Positions 37,481-50,440 of a stretch of DNA of 64,000 bases are shown in pieces. Source of the stretch: Latrodectus hesperus. Lineage: Eukaryota > Arthropoda > Arachnida > Araneae > Theridiidae. The position numbers and the translations under genes were made by a program. The notes under the pieces are model-generated. The model made no database searches and had not been told where the DNA came from. It saw only the letters and a program-made list of their open reading frames with translations. Position 1 is the first letter of the stretch. Every line of letters starts with the position of its first letter. Where the stretch lies: assembly GCA_037975125.1 (NCBI GenBank), contig CM075860.1, positions 41,332,782 to 41,396,781 of the forward strand, written 5' to 3'.

Positions 37481-37850
37481 ATGTAAAAATTGGAATGAAA
37501 TTTGAGAAAATAAAGAGTGTGGTTGTCTTAACTGTTCGTCTATCACCTCCTACGACCACCCACAAACCAACTTGTCCAGCTTCTCTTGCGGTATATAACA
37601 ATGACTTTCTTAGTCCTCACCAGGTATGCCTCTCACTTCATTCCGGTTTTGAAAATGAGCCAACAAGGAACATTACTCGTGAATTGGAGGAAAGGAAACA
37701 ATTGTGTCTTTTGTTGCTGTTTTAATTCAGCTGAACTTTACCAGTTCTTGGAAAGATGGAAGTTTGGTCTTTATTTGCTTTGATGTGAATAACTGTCTGC
37801 ATTCCGTTTCTTGGATGGCTCGTGTGGCTCTCATCTAGGTTGGTGAACAG
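37480..37850 (+). other. GC-elevated island with an ATG-to-donor frame
   Basis: A mixed block. The ATG at 37495 opens a 76-codon frame beginning MKFEKIKSVVVLTVRLSPPT. After 43 codons it meets CACCAG followed by GTATGC at 37623/37624, a fair 5' donor in phase 0. No promoter or homology is apparent, so coding status is speculative. Confidence 0.2.
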
Positions 37851-40100
37851 CTTAATTTGTCCTATTGTAAGCCTGCGTTCTTGTGAAATTGTAAATTAAA
37901 ATGATTCATAACTTAATTGTTTGATTTGATGGAAGGATTTGCTTGGAAAAGGAAATTAGACCACATCTAGATGAATGTCTTCACGCTGAAGTTTTTTTTT
38001 TCTGTTTTCTTTTCAAACCTTATTTGGCAACACCTTTAGATAATTGTTAAATGAATGAAAGATTACAACAATAGATGAAAATCATTAATGTTTTGTGATC
38101 AATGGTGGGGAAATGTCTAGTAATTCACGATTTTAATATAAAAATGATTGAAAACAAATTGACACACTATCTATGTCATTTGATAATAGAAAAACCACGT
38201 TCTTTAATTTCGTATCTTGCTTTCTTCAAAGTTCCTTTTTTTCTAATGCTTTATTTTAACGCCCTCTATTGTAACAAGAAACTTTTCTTCGAGAATTGCA
38301 CAAATATCATTATTATTTTTCAAACAATAAAAAGCTGCATTAAATTTTCATTTACTCAAGTTTTTTGCATTTTTTTTTTAAATTACAGATTTAGTGCTAG
38401 TAATTTCCATTGTTCTTTAGTACTGTTTTGGATTATATAAATTACACTTGGAAAGTTAAGCTCAACAAATATCCCATTGATAGACAAACAGTTGATATTT
38501 AATTATTTTTCTTATTATTCACAGTTAAAGATGACTTTTTATTACGTTTCTGATAAAAAAAAATTAAGCAATTTAAATCTTTGTTGGGTTTTTTTAACAT
38601 TATATTTTTAATTAAGGTATGAATTATCTATAATTTGGTTTAATTATTTATTTTATTATTAAGAAATATTTAAATTCTAATTTACTTCTACTTTTAACGA
38701 TAATTGTATGTAAAATATTTTTAGTATTTGACTCAATTAATCATTCTGTTAGACTTTATAATATTTTCATGGTACTTTTTACCACTGTGTTATTTATTCT
38801 TTCAACATACCAAATGCATAACTAAAAAAAATTTATAAAATATAGTTGTATTTTTTTCCAAGAATAAATGAAAATTAGCTCGTGATACCATTACATTGAC
38901 TCTTCCTTTCGAGGAATTCGAAACGTTGATTTTCAACTCTTAAATCTGGTTCTTAATTAATTACTTGCGGTTAACACAAGTGCAACTCCTGTGAGTCTTA
39001 GTCATCTTTATAATTTAAAAAAGTAATCAGCGCCATCTATTTTTTGAAAAGTGCTTATATGAAATGTTTACTTAAAAACACTGTCTAGATCCTTAACTCT
39101 AATTTGTTAATCTTATTTTATTCAAGCAAAGACTTATTATCTAATAATTTTCGCAAAATCCTCGGAAGGTAAATTTAAATTATAAATTTTTTAAACGGTT
39201 TTTATTTAAATTCGAGTTTTCAAATTTAGGGGTTATACACTCCTTCTAAAATAAATTGCATATATTTGGATTTATATAAATTCCATGTATGCACATTTCA
39301 TGTATGTTTACAATACTTGAAATTTTTGTATAGTTAAAATCTAAGATTATTTTTTAGTTGAATCATTTCTAATTTGACTTAAAATGTTTACTTATAAAAA
39401 ATTTTCAGTAAAATTTCTTTAGCTTTATTGTATATTACCATCTGTTCTTTTAGAGGTTATTTTTAAATGTCATAAATTTTTCGTTATACTTACAGCATTG
39501 TTAAAGAAACTATAAAAACAAGGAATTCTTATGTAAATAAATGATAATTTTACTGAAAGAGTTTAATCAAAATATTCAAAATTTTCTTCAAATGAATTTT
39601 TTTTAAATATTCTATTGTTATATAGAGAAACTGTAATGCTTTGAGAGTAAAGTTATCTCTTAAAAAATTTCATTAGTAATTGCTTATAATGAATTCTTAT
39701 CTTCTAATTTTATGAAATGTAATCTAATCTTAGTAATTCTTTTCAAGTTATAAAACATTGTTTCGTAAGAACAAATTTTTTTTATGAATTTATTATTCAA
39801 TTTGAAAGAAAATTTACTTAAGTCTTTGTAAAGACATGAAATAATATAATCTCAGTGAAATCTTTTTCAAACTTGTCTATTTAATAGTCAATATCCATTT
39901 TGTCAAATTTAAAACAGTATTGACGATCTTCACTATTTTACTTTTAAGGCTGAGAAGGTTTTAGTAAAAAAATTCATCATAATTCTCAATATGTGATTCA
40001 TTTTTCAGTGATGTCATCATTAAATTTCAATTTACATTCCCGCTTTTTTTCCTGTTTCTTCAAGTGTATTAATCATTCGCATCTATTTGTGTAACACACA
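37851..40100. other. AT-rich non-coding stretch
   Basis: No gene-like signal. The 112-codon plus frame from ATG at 38102 is rich in F, I, L, N and K and ends in a T-rich tract; I treat it as chance. A CTCF-like core on the minus strand lies at 39031-39038. Confidence 0.55.
39031..39038 (-). promoter_or_regulatory. CTCF-like core, minus strand
   Basis: Minus strand reads AATAGATGGCGCTGAT, with a full core and a good 3' half, in otherwise AT-rich DNA. Confidence 0.4.
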
Positions 40101-41060
40101 CAGAGCTATCCTTACAAATATTGTCTTCCATCATTTTTCATCAGAAAGTCAAAAGCTGATTTATGGCCACTTCTCCAATCAATTCTACAACCAAGATCAC
40201 GATTTCGGTGTTCAGCCCAAAACCCACCACTCGTCCCTTTTAAAAAGAAAAAGAGAAATGAAAATGAATAATAATGAAAAAGAAGGCACAGAACTTTTTC
40301 TCCTGTGGCCAGAGCTATCGACAGATATAAACGCATTAACCCGTAGACGTGTAGTCGAAATGTGCAGCAATTAAGTGTTCCACCGGCCACATCTACCGTT
40401 ACTAAGTACACAAAGGTATTAATCAAAGTAAGCGGCCTTGAATGAACGATAATTGTTGGATAGAACTTCAACATCGCTCGTCCAGTTGCCGTTCGCTTCG
40501 AATCTTTTTATTATTACTATCGCCTGTCGTGCAATTGCTGCTGCGGGCGACACTGGCGTGAGTCATACCTCAAGTTATCTTCAGGAAGCTGGTCCTAAAA
40601 AAATTATGTTTCCTTTAAAGAAAAATTGAAAAAAAATTACGAAATTAAAAAAAAAGCCATAATGCGTCAATGTTTTACTTTGTAGTTTTCTGTTAGCGCA
40701 CCTGGTTTGCTTTATTGGACGTTAAATGGAAATGCAGTTATTAATAATATGCTCGTAACTTATTTCTTTGAAAGGGCACGTACCGAGTTAGAGTCGCAAA
40801 TGGTAGGTTGATGCTTGGTGGGTAGTTTGACAAGGGGACCACATACCTGTGGAATTATGGCTCAAATAGAGGGTGAAGCTGTCCGAAGGAAAAGTATGTT
40901 TCTTCTGAATTAACTGGGCACGTGTTTGAAATCGTTTCGCTTTCGCATTGTGTGGAAACCTCCCTTGGTGCAAAGAATGCAATTAATTTCCTAGAATGCA
41001 CGACGTGGGTCTTTTAAAATATCGAAATTTATGGGATCTGTTCCGGCGTTTAAGATGACT
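40100..41060. other. GC-elevated island, about 0.95 kb
   Basis: A long mixed-composition block with overlapping open frames on both strands: about 95 codons plus at 40087-40374 and about 120 codons minus at 40474-40112. Mutual overlap and lack of domains argue against both. It contains an AP-1-type TGAGTCA (40559-40565), a CACGTG E-box (40919-40924) and GC-rich CTGCTGCGGGCG at about 40538. A regulatory role is the simplest reading. Confidence 0.45.
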
Positions 41061-43250
41061 GGGATGGTTTGGTGGTCCTTTTTATGTTTAAATGGTTAAA
41101 AAGAAAAATGTGTGCAAGATAAAAATGTTAATTCTATTATTTTTTTTTATTCAACAGAGAAAGATCGATGGTAATCTGCTTACTTGGCTTAAAGATAGAT
41201 ATAAAGAACTTAATATCTACTTTTAAATTTTGTGCGTGTTGACAATTAAAAGTGAAAGATGAGTTTTAGTTTATTATTACATATCTGTAATAATGGAATA
41301 AGAAATTTTGTATGATTTGCTATTATTATGATAATCTAGATGCTATTATATCTAGATTTTTAAGTCTACAGTAGATTTAGTCTTTCATAATTTAATAAAT
41401 TTTTACTTAAACGACATAAAATAGAGCTATGCATTTTAAGATATGTATAAAATTTATATTTTTGCGAAAGAAAAACATCTTAAAGGAAATGTCACATTTA
41501 CTGATATTGTTGTTTTTACTTAATTATGATACCATTATTAAAATTAGGAAATCATAAGCTAAAAATATATTCTGACGGATAAGAAATATGATAATGGAAT
41601 TGATATGAAACGTATGAAATGAAATTGATTAGGAAAAATAGAAATTACTATGAACTTTCAATATTTCTTGGTAGTTACAACTAGAATAATCTTAGTGTTT
41701 CAAAATGTGATATAGATTCTTTATATTCAAATTAATAGTTTTGTTTTGTTTATTCGAAATAATACCGTTTTTTTTAAATCTGCTACAAATTTTTGTACTA
41801 CTGTTGTTGTGATTTAATAATGTGATAGTTGAAGATGTAAATTCAGAAAATAATTTATCATATCATTAAGTTAAAAACAAAGTTCAAATTTGTGTGTTAT
41901 TGTAGGTATGGTAATTACTAGTATTAGTATTTTCTACTTGATATTTCTGCCAAGTTTTGTGTTAGTTCAATAATGTAAGTGGAAAATTTTTTTTTATCTT
42001 TTTATTTACGTTTTGAACAGCATGTTTATGGCATTTGCTTATATGCTGAACAGTTTTATTATTCTAAAATTCGTCACAGTTTAATTCGTTCTCTTAAATC
42101 GGGAGATTTTCACGAATATTTGTGATCAGTACAACTTTAAAAATAATTGTTCACATACACACAACACACACAAAAATAATCCATTTCTTAATTTATCTTA
42201 CCATTTTTCTTTTATTTGAATTATTAATGTAATTTAATTAAATAAAACATTAATAGTAAATAATTAATGGGTTTTCACCGTTTGATTTAAAAATATTTTA
42301 AAATACGCTATTAATAGTTATTGAAATCGTCTTAAATTAGTAATAGAATTTTGTTAAATTATTACACAGTAGTGGTAAGATAACTGAAATTCAAGGAAAA
42401 TTTTATTATAAATTTTTCTAATGGCAAGTCATAGACAAATGCTTCGATTTTTATTTTACAGGCTATTGTCTTTTGTAATAAAATCAAGGGAACTCGATAA
42501 ATTTAAAGGACAACTCGTAAAATATAATTTTCCTTTGAAATATAAACTTACTGTTCAATACGATCTTCATTCTAAAAATGGAATTTGAGACAAGATTTTT
42601 TTTTTCATTTCTTTAGAATTTGAAGTTTGTCACCACCACCACCACATTTTGGTTATTCCAGCATTTTGAACTTTTAATTTACCTTATTGTAAAATTTGTT
42701 TCGTTTAGAATGTTGAGAACAATGTATTTCCACCCCCCTTTTTTTAATGTTTTTATACTCCTGCATTTATCTTTGGAACAAAGAAATAAAAAGTTAGAGG
42801 TAATGCAGAAGACATAATTCTCAGAATGGTTTTTCGTTGCGTTTTTTGAGTACAAAAGGCTTGTAATGTGCATTTTTTCTTTTCATTTTATTATTTTTAC
42901 CTCTTTTATTTATTTGCGATATCGCGTGAGCTGCGATCTTCCTCCACCCTGTCGAATTTTTAATGTTTCCTGAGAAATTGTCACTGTCATGTGATGGTGT
43001 CAGAAATTCTTCTAAGTGAAGGTCAACAACACCCTTTTGTGAACAAGATTATTGGACGGGAGCAATGTTTATTATTATATTTTTCTGCAATAATATTCGT
43101 TATTTGCTAATGATATTTATTACTGTAGTAATTTATGACTAGTTAGCGCTAGAACATATTGAGTATAAATCTTAATTTCAATATTCTGTTGTTAAATTCC
43201 TAGAAAAATATATTCTATAAAATGCTGATACATATACGTTATTATAGTTG
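41061..43250. other. AT-rich non-coding stretch
   Basis: No gene-like signal. A CAC-type trinucleotide run lies at 42631-42645. Confidence 0.6.
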
Positions 43251-43254
43251 GGGT

Positions 43255-43440
43255 AGTTCAACCGAACTGATAGAGGAGAATTATTAGTGCTCTGGCCTTT
43301 GTTCAATAATTCGTAGACACAATTTCTATCTCGGGTGTGGATGTCTTTGTAGTGATTATGAATTCTTTCTAAGTTGTAAATCGTAGTTCACAAAGTGAAC
43401 ATTGAGGAATAAACTAACCAATAAACTATTTATATCTTAA
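43255..43440 (+). mobile_element. Possible SINE remnant, copy E
   Basis: The order head-like GTGCTCTGGCCTTTGTTCAA (from 43289), B-box-like TTCGTAGACACAATTTC, body AAGTTGTAAATCGTAG and 3' AATAAACTAACCAATAAACT echoes the SINE family, but every module is degenerate. Confidence 0.3.
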
Positions 43441-44100
43441 CTATGAAGTAGGGAAATTAAATTGCAAGAAAATGTATCCAATAGTGAAAATAGTATTCCT
43501 CTGACAGTGTTTATGCGTACATCAAATGGATTAATATCCATGATATATTTAATGGAAAACATCACATAAATAAGTTTGCAATACAATTATTTATTTCTTT
43601 TGTTCGGATAAAGTTAGAAGGCAACTATAATAGAAGTTTTTATGTATTTGGTATGCAAGTTGTAAACATTGATATCTGTTATCCTCATATTTGCTTTGAG
43701 AATGAGGCCTTCTGTTTGGTCAATAATTAAAACATTTTTCATTTGATAACCAATATAAAGAATTTTTCATCATCTCAGAATACTCGAGTCATTTCAACAA
43801 ATACACAAATTATAATTTAACTTTAAAACAAGTCTTTGACTTTTCAGTGAACCTAAGGTATGAATAATGAAAAGAAAATACATTTTATTAATTTTGTATG
43901 AGAATAAAGAGTTCAAATCATGTTAAATAATATTCATTGTGAAAGCATTTGATATACCAATCTTCTGATTATGTAAAATCTAAATCGAACAATGAGCCAC
44001 GGAACTCCAATAACATTCAAGTTGGTTTCACAGTGCACATTTTTAAGATTCAGTTGAAAGTGTTTTTTCCTTCAACTTCCATAACTTATTGTGTTATTTT
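43441..44100. other. AT-rich non-coding stretch
   Basis: I see nothing gene-like in it. Confidence 0.55.
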
Positions 44101-44600
44101 TGAATGCCTTTCTCCTTGTTTTCCCGATCTCCTGTTTGAACCCGATTCCTGGCGTATCGTTTTCCTGTAATCACGATATCTAAACCGCAGCCCCCGCTCT
44201 CCCTCTCACCATCCTTCTTCGTCTCCCGAGCATCATCCTCGTCTTCTGTATCACAATCCCTGTCATCGGAAAGGCATCTGTCGGATTGCTCTTGCGCTTC
44301 CCTTTTTGTTTTTATTTTCTTACCTTTGGAGATTACTCATCATCGGTCTTCGCTCGTGTGTATGTGTCGCTCCATGGCCACACACGTGACTCGATGCACG
44401 TGCTTTTTTTTTTTCCTTCTTTCTTTCTTTTTTATCCTCTGTAAGGAAATTGATTATCGTTACTTTTCTCTGTTGTTTCACGGAGTGTGGTGGATGCTTT
44501 ACGCTAGAAGAACTCTATGGGTATTTAATTATTTTTACACGTTGCAAATGTCCTTATTTCATTTTACAAGATTCAAATGGTTGCATTTCTTAGAATTGTA
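44100..44600. other. GC-elevated island with tandem E-boxes
   Basis: A C/T-rich block (44185-44310) is followed by two CACGTG E-boxes at 44383-44388 and 44397-44402, 14 bp apart start to start, and a T-rich run. The plus frame from ATG at 44362 is C/F/L-rich and unrecognised. Confidence 0.4.
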
Positions 44601-45660
44601 AGTTTCAGTCATTGCTTTACCATGTTATTTCATTCGCTGCGTATAGTAATACTTTTGTATTGAATGCTTAATATTATGTTTAGATATTGTCTTAAAGGTA
44701 TCATAGAGCTTAAGTGATATTTTTAAGACAATATCCTCTTTGAAAAATCCCTTTATCAGACATTGATAAGGAAAGATTTTCAAAAAAGGATGTTCTAGGT
44801 GCAATCTCTCTGTTAAACAATTGAAGAGTGTTACATTTCTACGTTCATTTCCGTTGGGACAAGTGAATAGTTTTCCAGGTTTTCTCCCTTTCAACATGGC
44901 AATACCGTCCACTTCATATGAAAAATCCTTTCGGAAACACTTTCTGCGGAAAATGTTCTAATGTTGGACATCAATCATCATGCGAAGAGTACCATTAATA
45001 TTAATACATTGATATCATAAATTATATTTGAAACGTCGAAGCTTCTTTATGGAGTATGGAAATCTTATATATTTCCATTATTATGTAAATTTACTCTTAA
45101 CCCCCGAGGTATTTATTTATTGTTGAGAACTTAGTTTCTGATAAAATAGAGAAACGTTGTGGCCACATTATTACACATAGCCTCTAATCAAATAAAAATA
45201 GGAAATTTATGTACTGTACAGTTTTTGCAAATATTTGTTTATAGAACCTAAAAAATTAATTTGAAAGTTCTTTAAAGGTATCAGAATTCTCTTTAAGATA
45301 TTGCTCGAAATTATTCGAAAGTATAATATGTCTATTTCACCAATAGCATATTGATTTTAATTTGATATATACTGTTAACATTGAATTCAATGTACTATTT
45401 TGTATATTCATACTATCAGAAATTTTGAAGCGAAATTCGTATTGAGCTATATATAGATTTATTAAATAATTTACTCAAAAACTTCTGTTGTTAAATGCTC
45501 TTTTAAGAAAAAAAAAGAATTTTAATTTTTTCTAGAAATTTTCTCTTTTTGCATTTATTTTCTTCACAATTTTTTCAGATTTCGTAGGAAAATATAAATA
45601 TATTTATTTAATATATTCATATTATTTGTATTAAACTTTTGTTCTTTAAGATTATTTTCG
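44601..45660. other. AT-rich non-coding stretch
   Basis: The minus-strand 95-codon frame at 44912-44625 is mixed in composition but has no recognisable domain. Its 5' end overlaps a small higher-G+C patch at 44760-44950. Confidence 0.5.
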
Positions 45661-45662
45661 AT

Positions 45663-45835
45663 ATAGTTGGTTCTGGCATTCAATTCCACAGTTCATGGGT
45701 TCGATTCTCATCTTTCCCGTAGTGGTTCAGAACCCAGTTTGACATCCATTCCCGACTGTGCAGTTAAAGTTAGGATTCACGAAACAAGAAAAAAACAACC
45801 GTCAGTAAGCCATAAAACCTCAGAGCTGAATTCCA
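45663..45835 (+). mobile_element. tRNA-derived SINE, copy F
   Basis: A head (GTTGGTTCTGGCATTCAATT, from 45666) and a clear B-box (GGGTTCGATTCTCA, 45697-45710) precede a body with GACTGTGCAGTTAAAGTTAG (from 45754) and a 3' part AACAACCGTCAGTAAGCCAT (from 45795) like copy A. The plus-strand open frame over this region is therefore SINE-derived. Confidence 0.6.
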
Positions 45836-46400
45836 GGAACTGTGAAATCACACTCAGAGATCACGAATTTATTACATTCAAAGGGACATCAAAACAAAAA
45901 TCTGCTATTACAGCGTGCGAATACGGGCGAGGGAGGGCATGGCCTGACAGCCACCCCACCGCAGAGGGTAGCAGAGCTCATTGTTTGAGGGGTAACGCCT
46001 GCCCAGTCAACAGAAAGGCATTACGAACTCGCCATCTGTCCATCCTTCATTAATTACACGATCGTTAACAAAGGCGAGGGAAGTGAAAGTGCCTCTTTCT
46101 TCTTTATTTGTTTCTTTTGATGATTATTTTTCCCTTTGGGAGGATTTCTCACACTTCCACGCGTTCCTATCTGCTCTAATTATTTCCCCCCACGTGATGA
46201 TCTTGGATGATAACCTGTACCTGCCCCCTGCATCCCTCCCATGTTTATGTTTTTATTATCTTTTTTTACCTCTGTATTTTTCTTTTTCTGTGTTGGGCAT
46301 CTTTTCTTTTATATTTTGGAAGGAGCCGAGAGATAGTGGTGTATTCGTGGAAATATTTTTATTGTTAGTGTAACTATATCCGTTTGCGTTCAATATTTTT
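45836..46400. other. GC-elevated island abutting SINE F
   Basis: It includes GAGGGAGGGC (45930), a minus-strand CTCF-like core (46030-46037) and a CACGTG E-box (46191-46196). A 96-codon plus frame at 46083-46373 is F/L-rich, owing to T-rich DNA, and not recognised. Confidence 0.4.
46030..46037 (-). promoter_or_regulatory. CTCF-like core, minus strand
   Basis: Minus strand reads GGACAGATGGCGAGT, with the full AGATGGCG core. Confidence 0.35.
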
Positions 46401-47300
46401 ATCAATCGTGTTTAATATACATCATGATAACGCAATAATGAATTGTAATAGTTAATTCTCCTCCACCCCCTAAATAAGCTGAGAGCAAGCCTATATTTTA
46501 CCATGAACTATATAGCTAATGTTATTTTTAACTTTATTTAACTAAACAAAAAAATGTCATTCAAATTTGGCAGTGGATTAATAAATTAACTAATATGAAG
46601 TTGTAGGTAATTTTAATATTTCTTTCTTTTCTTTTCTTAAAATAAACACATTTTTATTACATTTAATTTATTTTATTTATTTTTATTTTCCATGAATGAA
46701 ATTAAAGATTTATCTTAGAATTTTCTAAATTCTTATATCTGTAGCTGAGATGACTTTAAAAACTTCAAATGACTGGAAATTTTAAAATACCAAAACATTT
46801 TGAGGTAAATGCTATTTAGAAACCAAAACTTTTTGATACTGTGGTAATGTGCTTATGACGATAAAATTTAGGTTATTCATTTTAGTAGTATCTTTTAAAT
46901 TTTTTATTTTGTAAACTTCTGTGGTACTGATTAATTAAAGTATTAATATTTTTTCCGAAATTTTCGTTTTTTACTACAAAATCAAATAAATTATATAAGT
47001 TTCAGAAATATGATAAATTAAGAATTATTTTATAACACAATTATTAATTTAACAGCTTTTTTTAGAAAATATATTTAAAAAAGTACAATGTAATTTTACA
47101 AAATACGTAGATAAGAGAGAGTAACACAGATTTCTGTATTTTCTTTTTAAGCAGGTACTGCATACAGTTTAGCTTAAGAACACAACAAAGGTATTTAATG
47201 CGTTCTCACAGCGTTCTTTCACATACTTCCGGTATTATTACCTTCATTGTTAAAAATTTCCCATAAGTTAATGCCTGTTTTTCCACAAAATACAATATAC
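46401..47300. other. AT-rich non-coding stretch
   Basis: I see nothing gene-like in it. Confidence 0.6.
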
Positions 47301-47850
47301 ATATTCAATATAGAAATGGAGAGGGGGGGGGCGAAAATGGTAGCTCAGTAAAAATCAGAGTAGTCTTCCATATGTTGTTTATTCTTTACTTTTTTTTAGT
47401 CCTCTTCAACATTACGTGACGTCACTAACTGCTATAGAAGGGTGCGAAATATGGGCGGGATCGAGGGTGCTCTTCGTTGCCTATCCCCACCGCCAGGTGG
47501 AACCTAATTTGTTCTCATTAAACTATGTAAAAAAAAAAAAAAATGGGGAAGTGGGGGTTGTCTAACTGTTTCTCTTTTTGACAGATGGTGAACATAGGGG
47601 TTGTGGAAAAAAGAAGTCTTCGAGTTTTTAGATCAAGATTTATCGGGGCCCTGTATTAGCGTTAATTATTTTTTATGGAAGTACCTTTTTCTTCTTTTAA
47701 ATTTGCTTAAATCTTAATGTTAAAATAGGACTTCTCTCCCCTTCTCTCTCTATCGCCGGTGCCCGGACAAATTGTGCTGAGCGGATGGGGGAGGGGGGAG
47801 GTAATGATCATTTTTCTTCATTTCTATTGTCCCATCGTATCTCCTGAGAG
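47300..47850. other. GC-elevated island with second CRE, GC box and G-runs
   Basis: It contains a G9 run (about 47322), GTGACGTCAC (47416-47425), a GC box GGGCGGG (47453-47459), CCACCGCCAGGTGG (CTCF-like, about 47488-47501) and GGGGGAGGGGGG (about 47787-47798). CRE plus GC box within 45 bp is promoter-like, but no initiator or ORF supports transcription. Confidence 0.45.
47416..47425. promoter_or_regulatory. Full CRE palindrome, second copy
   Basis: GTGACGTCAC, identical over ten bases to the site at 29726-29735, with a GC box 28 bp downstream. Confidence 0.6.
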
Positions 47851-50440
47851 TTTTACATCCTTCAATAAAGAGGATTTATTTTCTTAAGATTTTTTTTTTA
47901 TATATTCCTTCATGGGCTTCGTGTGAAAGTTTAATTTTTTTTTATTTTATTTAATTTAGTTTAGAGCATTTTTTGTTAATGTCTTTTTGCCTGCCACCCT
48001 ACCATCTATGTAACTCGCACTTCCTCCACTATGAAATAATATTCTTTGCTGAAAAAAGCTATTCGAGATGTAGTTTAAAAATAAGCTTACATCGGAATTA
48101 ATTGTAAAAAATGCTGATAAAAAAATTTAATTTGAGGATCGGGTGTAAAAGGAGTAATGAATTTCCTGTGGTATTTGAAGCTTTCACACACAGTCTTGAA
48201 GAAAATTTTTTAAAAAATTTGTCTTAATGTAGTTTTGTTTTTACTTGCAAATTATTATGAAACTTCTTCTGGAGTTCTTACGTATTTTATTGCTAGTGAG
48301 AAAAACAGAGACGGTATACCATTGATAACTAGCTATATTTTTTGACCTATATTTATTGGTATTATTATCGTATAAACAACAATAACTTAAAGCCACGTCC
48401 AATAAAATCCGTTTTTTTTTTTTTAAATATTCAGCTTAAAAGACTATGATTTGACTGTCGAAAGATGCATTAATTTGTGCTTATTAGAAGTTTTGATTGT
48501 CGAAATGTACACTAATTTGACTACATTAAAAATTTTTATTTAAAAAAAAACATTGAAGCATTTGTTTGATTGAATTGTTGTAGTAAATAAAATAGTTTCC
48601 TGTGAATTCAGATATGGAAATAATTATAAGACGTCTAGCAGTGGAAAATTGATAAAAACATCAAAATATGATATTAAATTTATTGATGTTCAACCATAAA
48701 TTATTAGAACATAAAAATTATAGAAATAATATTTATTAAAATGTGTATTAACATGTGAGAGAATTGTTTACTAAATCATAAAAGTTTGTAATTTTTAATG
48801 ACTAGTTTTACCATGATAACATAATTTTATGTTCAGTTAAAAAAATATTTAATAAAGAAAATTTTCAAATTAATTCATTTAAAAATAGTATTAAATAATC
48901 TTTTAACTTTTAAAGAAGCTGTCTTGCTATTTTTAATTAATTGCTTACACTGTCTGCATACAGTTTCTGAACAGCAATTTTCATCCATTCAATAAATGTC
49001 ACAACACACGCTAGTTTCTTGAAACAACTTATTTACTTGAGGTTGACTAGATATGAAAACTTATTTTAATCCGGATGGCTCAATGATTTAATTTTGAAGT
49101 GCTTTATTTTGGGTAACACGAATTCATGTTTTTCTCTGTCTATTTCTTTCTTAATCTTTATACTTTAAAAGCGCTGTTTTTGTTCAAGTGGTTGTCGAGT
49201 TTTAACTCGAATGCAGTGGGTAATCGTGCACATGATTTAATGTTTTGGATTGTTGCAGACAACGCTTTTCATGTATGCTTCTTGAGTGTGCATAATTATT
49301 TCGGGATGCCTTCACTCAAGAAGCCAACGACATTTCTATTGTTGAGACGCTACTTCTACCTTTTGTGTGTTTTCACTCTCAGCCACCCTCGCAATCTGCC
49401 GGACTTCTACCTATTATTTATTTCTATGTCTCTGCCGATTTTTCAGTGTCTCTGGTTCACGCGATAGTTACCTCGGAAAGAGCTCATTTCACTGGATTTA
49501 TCGCCATTTTGGCACCATTCCCTTTTTAACTGAAAAAAACAAGCTTAAATGCTAGAATTACAAAAGATTTACTTAATAATAAAGGTTGGATATAGTTAAT
49601 TATTTCATTAACTTCAGAATCAAATAATGTGTTCAATATTTTTGTCACAGAAAGATATTCAAGAATAAAGTATAATCTAATACATTATCGTATGCTGGTA
49701 ATAAATCGCCTACATTTTTACTGCGGATTCAAACATAGAATTTTTTTTTCTCAATATTTTGTATATTTGAACTGAAATCGAAATTCCGTTAGAACAAAGT
49801 TTAATGGTTTTACATAATCTATAGTTTTCGATTGGATGTCAGCATTTTGGATAATGTTTATTTTTATCCGATTCGTTATGACTTATGACTTCCAGTTCTA
49901 ATTTAAAAAAGTTAAACAATATTTGTAGTCCTATTTTTCCGGTGGTATGAATTTACTGCATCAAATCTCTTTAGTTAAACGTTTTGATTTGGATTCTATA
50001 CTTCTATAGAAAAAAACATTAATAGTTTAGTATCATGTTACATGTGTATACTTTATAACGTTTTTAGCCGGCTAAATATTTAAGCTGAATTATCAGATGT
50101 GCATTTGTTACCAGATAAAACACAATTTAATTTTGCTTTGACGCAACCTAATTAAAAGAAAGTTATGTTGAAAAATTTGGATACAACGCAACCTTATTTT
50201 GCAACATTATCTTCTCCCAATTTTAACTGCAAATAAAGATTGAGAAAAGCCTTTCTGAATGCATAGAATATCCTACGATTTCATACAAATGGACGTATTT
50301 TATCACAAAAAATATATATAAGTTAACAGCTTTCAATATATTTAATCATACTGTATTTGTTAGCACTTTCGAGATTTTATATTCATTAAGGATGGGAGAT
50401 CAAGCAAAGAAAAATTCCCTATAAACGGAGTTTATCAGAT
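47851..50440. other. Mostly AT-rich non-coding stretch
   Basis: It includes a modest mixed-composition patch at 49120-49510. There, a plus frame opening at an ATG at 49126 is open for 113 codons; it is F/L/S-rich and matches nothing I know. A possible tRNA-like head GGATGGCTCAATGATTTAA (from 49073) is too weak to call. Confidence 0.5.

Noticed and set aside
40087..40474. Overlapping 95-codon plus and 120-codon minus frames
   Set aside because: They overlap each other almost fully, neither has a domain, and the island explains the lack of stops.
45667..46053. 128-codon plus-strand frame
   Set aside because: Its first third is SINE copy F (B-box at 45697-45710) and the remainder lacks any recognisable domain.
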